Shown one piece after another: positions 61,538 through 64,000 of a stretch of DNA of 64,000 bases. Each line of letters starts with the position of its first letter. The first letter of the stretch is position 1. Below the pieces are notes generated by a model. The model ran no database searches, had not been told where the DNA came from, and saw only the letters and a list, made by a program, of their open reading frames with translations. Source of the stretch: Aliiroseovarius sp. PrR006 (GTDB taxonomy: Bacteria; Pseudomonadota; Alphaproteobacteria; Rhodobacterales; Rhodobacteraceae). The stretch spans positions 1 to 64,000 of the forward strand of contig NZ_JAAGOY010000010.1 of the NCBI RefSeq assembly GCF_010500215.1, in the 5' to 3' direction. A program made the translations under genes and the position numbers.

Positions 61538-62743
61538 TTACTCGGCTGGTACGGCCGAGCTGTGTACGCGGCCAAAATGTTGTTTGTTCAGACGAACAAC
61601 CAGAACAATCATGGCCATTTGGAACGCAATCGCAATGGCGGAAATCACCCAGTACATGACCGAGAATTTGTCAATCACACCAGCTTTCACCAGCCCCGAG
61701 TTCAGGAAGAAGTGCAACAGAACCGACAGGGCAACACCCGGGCAGACCAGCGCATAGGAACCGGGCGAAGTCCCGTTCCCGAAGACAAAGCTCTTCCAGT
61801 AGCCAACACGCGACAGCACAACCAGACCCAGCAGTCCGAACAGAACTTGGATGGCGATCAGGCGGGCAAGAAACATCATGGTTTCGGCACCCGAACCGTG
61901 CACATCAAAGGTGGCGTGCAGGCCGTGATCTTGGCGCAGGAACATGATGCCCAGAATGGTCATCAGCGGGATGACGATCATCAGAGTGGGCGCAGCTTCC
62001 TTGGCAGTCCCGTGATGCAGCATCGAGTTGAAGGCAGTGAACAGGGCCAGCGCGGCATAGACGATCGAGCCCACACCGAAGAAGGTCGAGCCGACCAGCG
62101 AGACGCCGACGACGATGGTATTGGTGCTCATTGCAGCCGGGGCGGCGAAACCAACAGCGGTCATGGCAAGGGCGAAGGCGGGCAGCATCTGGGCAAAGCT
62201 GTTATGAGCGGTCACGTCGAAGACGCCACCTTTGGACAGCACGCGGCCCAAGAAGTCACCGATGAAGCTCAGCGCCAGAATACCGATGGCAAGGAAAGCG
62301 GCCATGGCGAAGGGGAACAAGTATTCCACGATCGACCACAGGCCGGGTACGAAGACCAGACCGGCCACGAACAGACCGTTCACGCTCATCGCCAAGGCCA
62401 GCGGCATGGCAAGGATCGTGGTTTCGGCGTTCGAGTTCTTCAGGGCGGTGTAGGCATCTGTTTTGCGGAAGGCCGAGAAGCTTTTCAGGTTCCAGATCAG
62501 GTATTTCAGGTTCAGGAACACCATGGCGGCGATACCCGCCCATGCCACGGCAATGGCGATTTTGATGCCCATCGAGCCAGTGGTGAAGGCGGCCATGATA
62601 TCTTCAAAGACCGGCACAGGCTGGCCCGGGTGCTTCACCCAGAACATCAGGTACATGAAGAAGGTGACCGACAGGCCACCGGCCCCGACCGAGGCGAGGA
62701 AGTAGAGCGGCGAATATTTATCCGCAGGACGAGAGGTTTGCAT
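61538..62743 (-). CDS. Multi-helix membrane protein, TsoY-like
   Basis: A 401-residue protein with about ten membrane helices and short loops, including SPLYFLASVGAGGLSVTFFMYLMFW at the start. The arrangement of helix pairs recalls the TDT/SLAC1 channel class. I recall related proteins as the TsoY family, linked to sulfur metabolism and sometimes selenium-containing; here only a normal Cys (ALVCPG near residue 347) is seen. An SqrR-like operator overlaps its promoter (62759-62807), supporting a sulfide- or sulfur-related role. Confidence 0.75.
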   Translation of the reverse strand: MQTSRPADKYSPLYFLASVGAGGLSVTFFMYLMFWVKHPGQPVPVFEDIMAAFTTGSMGIKIAIAVAWAGIAAMVFLNLKYLIWNLKSFSAFRKTDAYTALKNSNAETTILAMPLALAMSVNGLFVAGLVFVPGLWSIVEYLFPFAMAAFLAIGILALSFIGDFLGRVLSKGGVFDVTAHNSFAQMLPAFALAMTAVGFAAPAAMSTNTIVVGVSLVGSTFFGVGSIVYAALALFTAFNSMLHHGTAKEAAPTLMIVIPLMTILGIMFLRQDHGLHATFDVHGSGAETMMFLARLIAIQVLFGLLGLVVLSRVGYWKSFVFGNGTSPGSYALVCPGVALSVLLHFFLNSGLVKAGVIDKFSVMYWVISAIAIAFQMAMIVLVVRLNKQHFGRVHSSAVPAE

Positions 62744-62758
62744 CGGATTTCTCCATTC

Positions 62759-62778
62759 ATATTCGTTATCTTGAATAT
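62759..62778. promoter_or_regulatory. SqrR/BigR-like operator
   Basis: An inverted repeat ATATTC-N8-GAATAT lies between the -10 box and the start codon of the TsoY-like gene. It contains ATTC-N8-GAAT, the pattern I recall for SqrR, the sulfide-responsive ArsR-type repressor of Rhodobacter. A repressor bound here would block transcription initiation. Confidence 0.6.
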
Positions 62779-62807
62779 CTTATAATTGCAATTGCAACAG
62801 TCCGCAA
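62779..62807 (-). promoter_or_regulatory. Predicted promoter of the TsoY-like gene
   Basis: On the minus strand TTGCGG (62802-62807) and TATAAG (62779-62784) are separated by 17 nt (62785-62801). The spacer contains the direct repeat TTGCAA-TTGCAA. The operator starts directly after the -10 box. Confidence 0.6.
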
Positions 62808-62905
62808 GCCCCTGCCCGTGTACAGGTTGTCGCGGGATGAATTTGCTGAGATTTACCGATTGTTAACCAAGGCACCGCAATCTGCAGGGAAAGGAGATCC
62901 AACCC

Positions 62906-63235
62906 ATGCGCCTTGCCCATTCCCTTGTTTTTCTGGCTCTTTCGGCCCTTGCTGCCTGCGACAGCCCCAGTCCGCAATTCATGCATCGCGACACCGCGAC
63001 AACGCGGGTCGAGGTCGAAGGATCGACCTTCTCGGTGCATCAACGCGAGAACTGGGTCGAGGTCTATCGCATCGGATTCGAGGCCCTGCCCCGCGTTCCG
63101 GTGATTCTGGCCCGCGCGAAAATCGCGATTGAACAGGCCACGGGATGTCAGGTGGTCAAAGGGACGCTCAGCGGCGATCAGGCCATTCAACGGGCCAAGA
63201 TTGACTGCGATCAAACCTCTTTGGAGAATTCATAA
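62906..63235 (+). CDS. Small lipoprotein, unknown
   Basis: A 109-residue protein with a lipoprotein signal peptide; lipobox LAAC with lipidated Cys18. The mature part is a compact alpha/beta stretch: VEVEGSTFSVHQRENWVEVYRIGF, RVPVILARAKIAIEQATGCQVV. No family recognised. AAAGGAG lies about 10 nt upstream of the ATG. The 3' end overlaps the convergent GNAT gene by 25 nt. Confidence 0.75.
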   Translation: MRLAHSLVFLALSALAACDSPSPQFMHRDTATTRVEVEGSTFSVHQRENWVEVYRIGFEALPRVPVILARAKIAIEQATGCQVVKGTLSGDQAIQRAKIDCDQTSLENS

Positions 63236-63675
63236 GAGGTCACGCGATCATATCCGGGATGGCAGCTTTCGCCGGTTTTCTTGAAGCCAAGCCGGGTGAA
63301 AATCTTGTGGTTCTCGACAAGTTCGATCCGCGTTTTAAGTGCAAGACGCGGAAGGTCCATGTCGCGCGCGCGTTGCTCGGCCAGATCTATCAAGGCGCGC
63401 GCATGGCCCTTCCCCTGCGCGTCTGGATGGACGGCAAGTTTTCCCAGATACAGTGCCGGAGGATCCATATCCGGGCGGGGCGTTAGAAACAGGCAGGCCT
63501 CATGGCCAATCAACCAGATTTCTCCGCTTTCGGCCTGCTGTGTAATGTCAGCGGCGCTGAGCCGATGCAGCGAACTTGGCGGATCAATCCGCCCCTCCAT
63601 CTTGGCAAAAGCCGCATGAAGCAGCGCCAGTATCGGCGCGGTATCTTCTTGCGGATCAAGCCGTCGCGGGGTCAC
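63211..63675 (-). CDS. GNAT family N-acetyltransferase
   Basis: A 154-residue GNAT protein. LYLGKLAVHPDAQGKGHARALIDLAEQRARD contains the acetyl-CoA pyrophosphate loop, and NHKIFTRLGFKKTGESCHPGYDR the C-terminal part of the fold. GTG 63675 overlaps the cobN stop by 4 nt (GTGA), so I prefer it to an ATG at 63723 inside cobN. Translation is coupled to cobN, which may only reflect operon structure. Substrate unknown. Confidence 0.85.
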   Translation of the reverse strand: MTPRRLDPQEDTAPILALLHAAFAKMEGRIDPPSSLHRLSAADITQQAESGEIWLIGHEACLFLTPRPDMDPPALYLGKLAVHPDAQGKGHARALIDLAEQRARDMDLPRLALKTRIELVENHKIFTRLGFKKTGESCHPGYDRVTSYEFSKEV

Positions 63676-64000
63676 CGAATCTGGTCCAGCATTGCCCGGG
63701 CTGAGTTCGAGCGCGGCATCCACAGCCCGCGTTCAATCGCTTCGCGCAGACGTTCAGCGATCTCTTTCAGCGCCGGATCGTTATGCTCTTCGATGAAATC
63801 GCGGGTGTCGTCATCTTCGATGAACGCGCTGTAGACCAAATCGAAGTGATGGCTACGCACCGCGCCCGTGGTGGCCGCGAAGGCGAACATGTAATCGACC
63901 GTCGCGGCGATCTCGAACGCGCCTTTATAACCGTGGCGTTTCACCCCATCGATCCATTTCGGGTTCACCACGCGCGAGCGGACCACGCGCCCAATCTCGT
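63672..64000 (-). CDS. cobN: Cobaltochelatase subunit CobN, 3' end only
   Basis: The frame enters from the right edge and ends at TGA 63672-63674, giving about 108 C-terminal residues. VVRSRVVNPKWIDGVKRHGYKGAFEIAATVDYMFAFAATTG is the conserved C-terminal block of CobN/BchH-type chelatases. CobN with CobS and CobT inserts cobalt into hydrogenobyrinic acid a,c-diamide under aerobic conditions. The start and most of the gene are outside the window. Confidence 0.93.
   Translation of the reverse strand, partial: EIGRVVRSRVVNPKWIDGVKRHGYKGAFEIAATVDYMFAFAATTGAVRSHHFDLVYSAFIEDDDTRDFIEEHNDPALKEIAERLREAIERGLWMPRSNSARAMLDQIR

Noticed and set aside
1-64000. Prophage, insertion sequence, gene transfer agent, CRISPR or tRNA-associated island
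   Set aside because: No transposase, integrase, phage structural gene, direct-repeat array or tRNA seen; gaps are short and gene content is core-like.

Overview
The window is a chromosomal segment of an alphaproteobacterium of the Rhodobacteraceae, most likely a roseobacter. This rests on gene content and order: chvI-chvG-hprK-rapZ-PTS IIA-HPr divergent from pckA; the rpoZ-rsh-DUF2062-pdxJ-acpS-lepB-rnc-era-recO run; an isolated long-form methylsuccinyl-CoA dehydrogenase; a hybrid cobalamin operon with a long CbiX; and several lineage-typical small families (DUF1491, DUF6473, DUF6732, DUF6173). Coding density is very high, with many 4-nt stop/start overlaps. I see no rRNA, tRNA, insertion sequence, prophage or CRISPR array.

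Layout. Positions 1-2.1 kb hold the tail of etfA, a DUF6473 gene and 3-hydroxybutyryl-CoA dehydrogenase. 2.1-7.7 kb (minus) carries an acyltransferase and then the nitrogen-type PTS / HprK / RapZ / ChvG-ChvI regulatory block; pckA follows divergently behind a structured leader. 9.7-14.7 kb has a hydrolase, a TauE/SafE permease, methylsuccinyl-CoA dehydrogenase, and a TetR regulator with twin operator palindromes shared with a DUF3995 membrane gene. 14.6-23.8 kb (minus) is the conserved housekeeping run recO to folK. 23.8-30 kb has a NYN nuclease-like gene, ispH, a methyltransferase, rnhA, fmt, a degenerate deformylase paralogue, def and a PatB-type aminotransferase. 30-32 kb has a small conserved gene and photolyase.

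32-38.8 kb is a cobalamin operon read on the minus strand: DUF6732, cbiX, cobH, cobL, cobI, a cbiG-cobJ fusion, cobM. 38.8-45.2 kb holds a DsbD N-terminal-domain protein, AlgH, a Sua5-type tRNA modification enzyme, a DmdC-like acyl-CoA dehydrogenase, an MBL hydrolase and a beta-hydroxyacid dehydrogenase. 45.3-51 kb has the cytochrome aa3 subunit IV microgene, two unknown genes, azlCD and the molybdenum cofactor block fdhD-mobA-mobB/moeA. 51-55 kb has smpB, trmO, dapA and a soluble lytic transglycosylase. 55-60.8 kb has a DMT transporter, a split MnmC pair (methyltransferase and FAD oxidoreductase), a VOC protein, an FMN reductase and a TPP enzyme. The right end returns to cobalamin: cobO, a sulfur-associated membrane protein (TsoY-like) under an SqrR-type operator, a GNAT gene and the 3' end of cobN.

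Themes. Carbon flux control (PTS, ChvGI, pckA, Mcd), B12 synthesis in two separate loci (late ring-contraction methylases in one, cobalt insertion and adenosylation in the other), and Moco-dependent enzymes. The most interesting items are the pckA leader with competing stems, the cobalamin-operon leader with interleaved inverted repeats but no recognisable B12 riboswitch, the catalytically degenerate deformylase next to real def, the CbiG-CobJ fusion, and the predicted SqrR-like operator.
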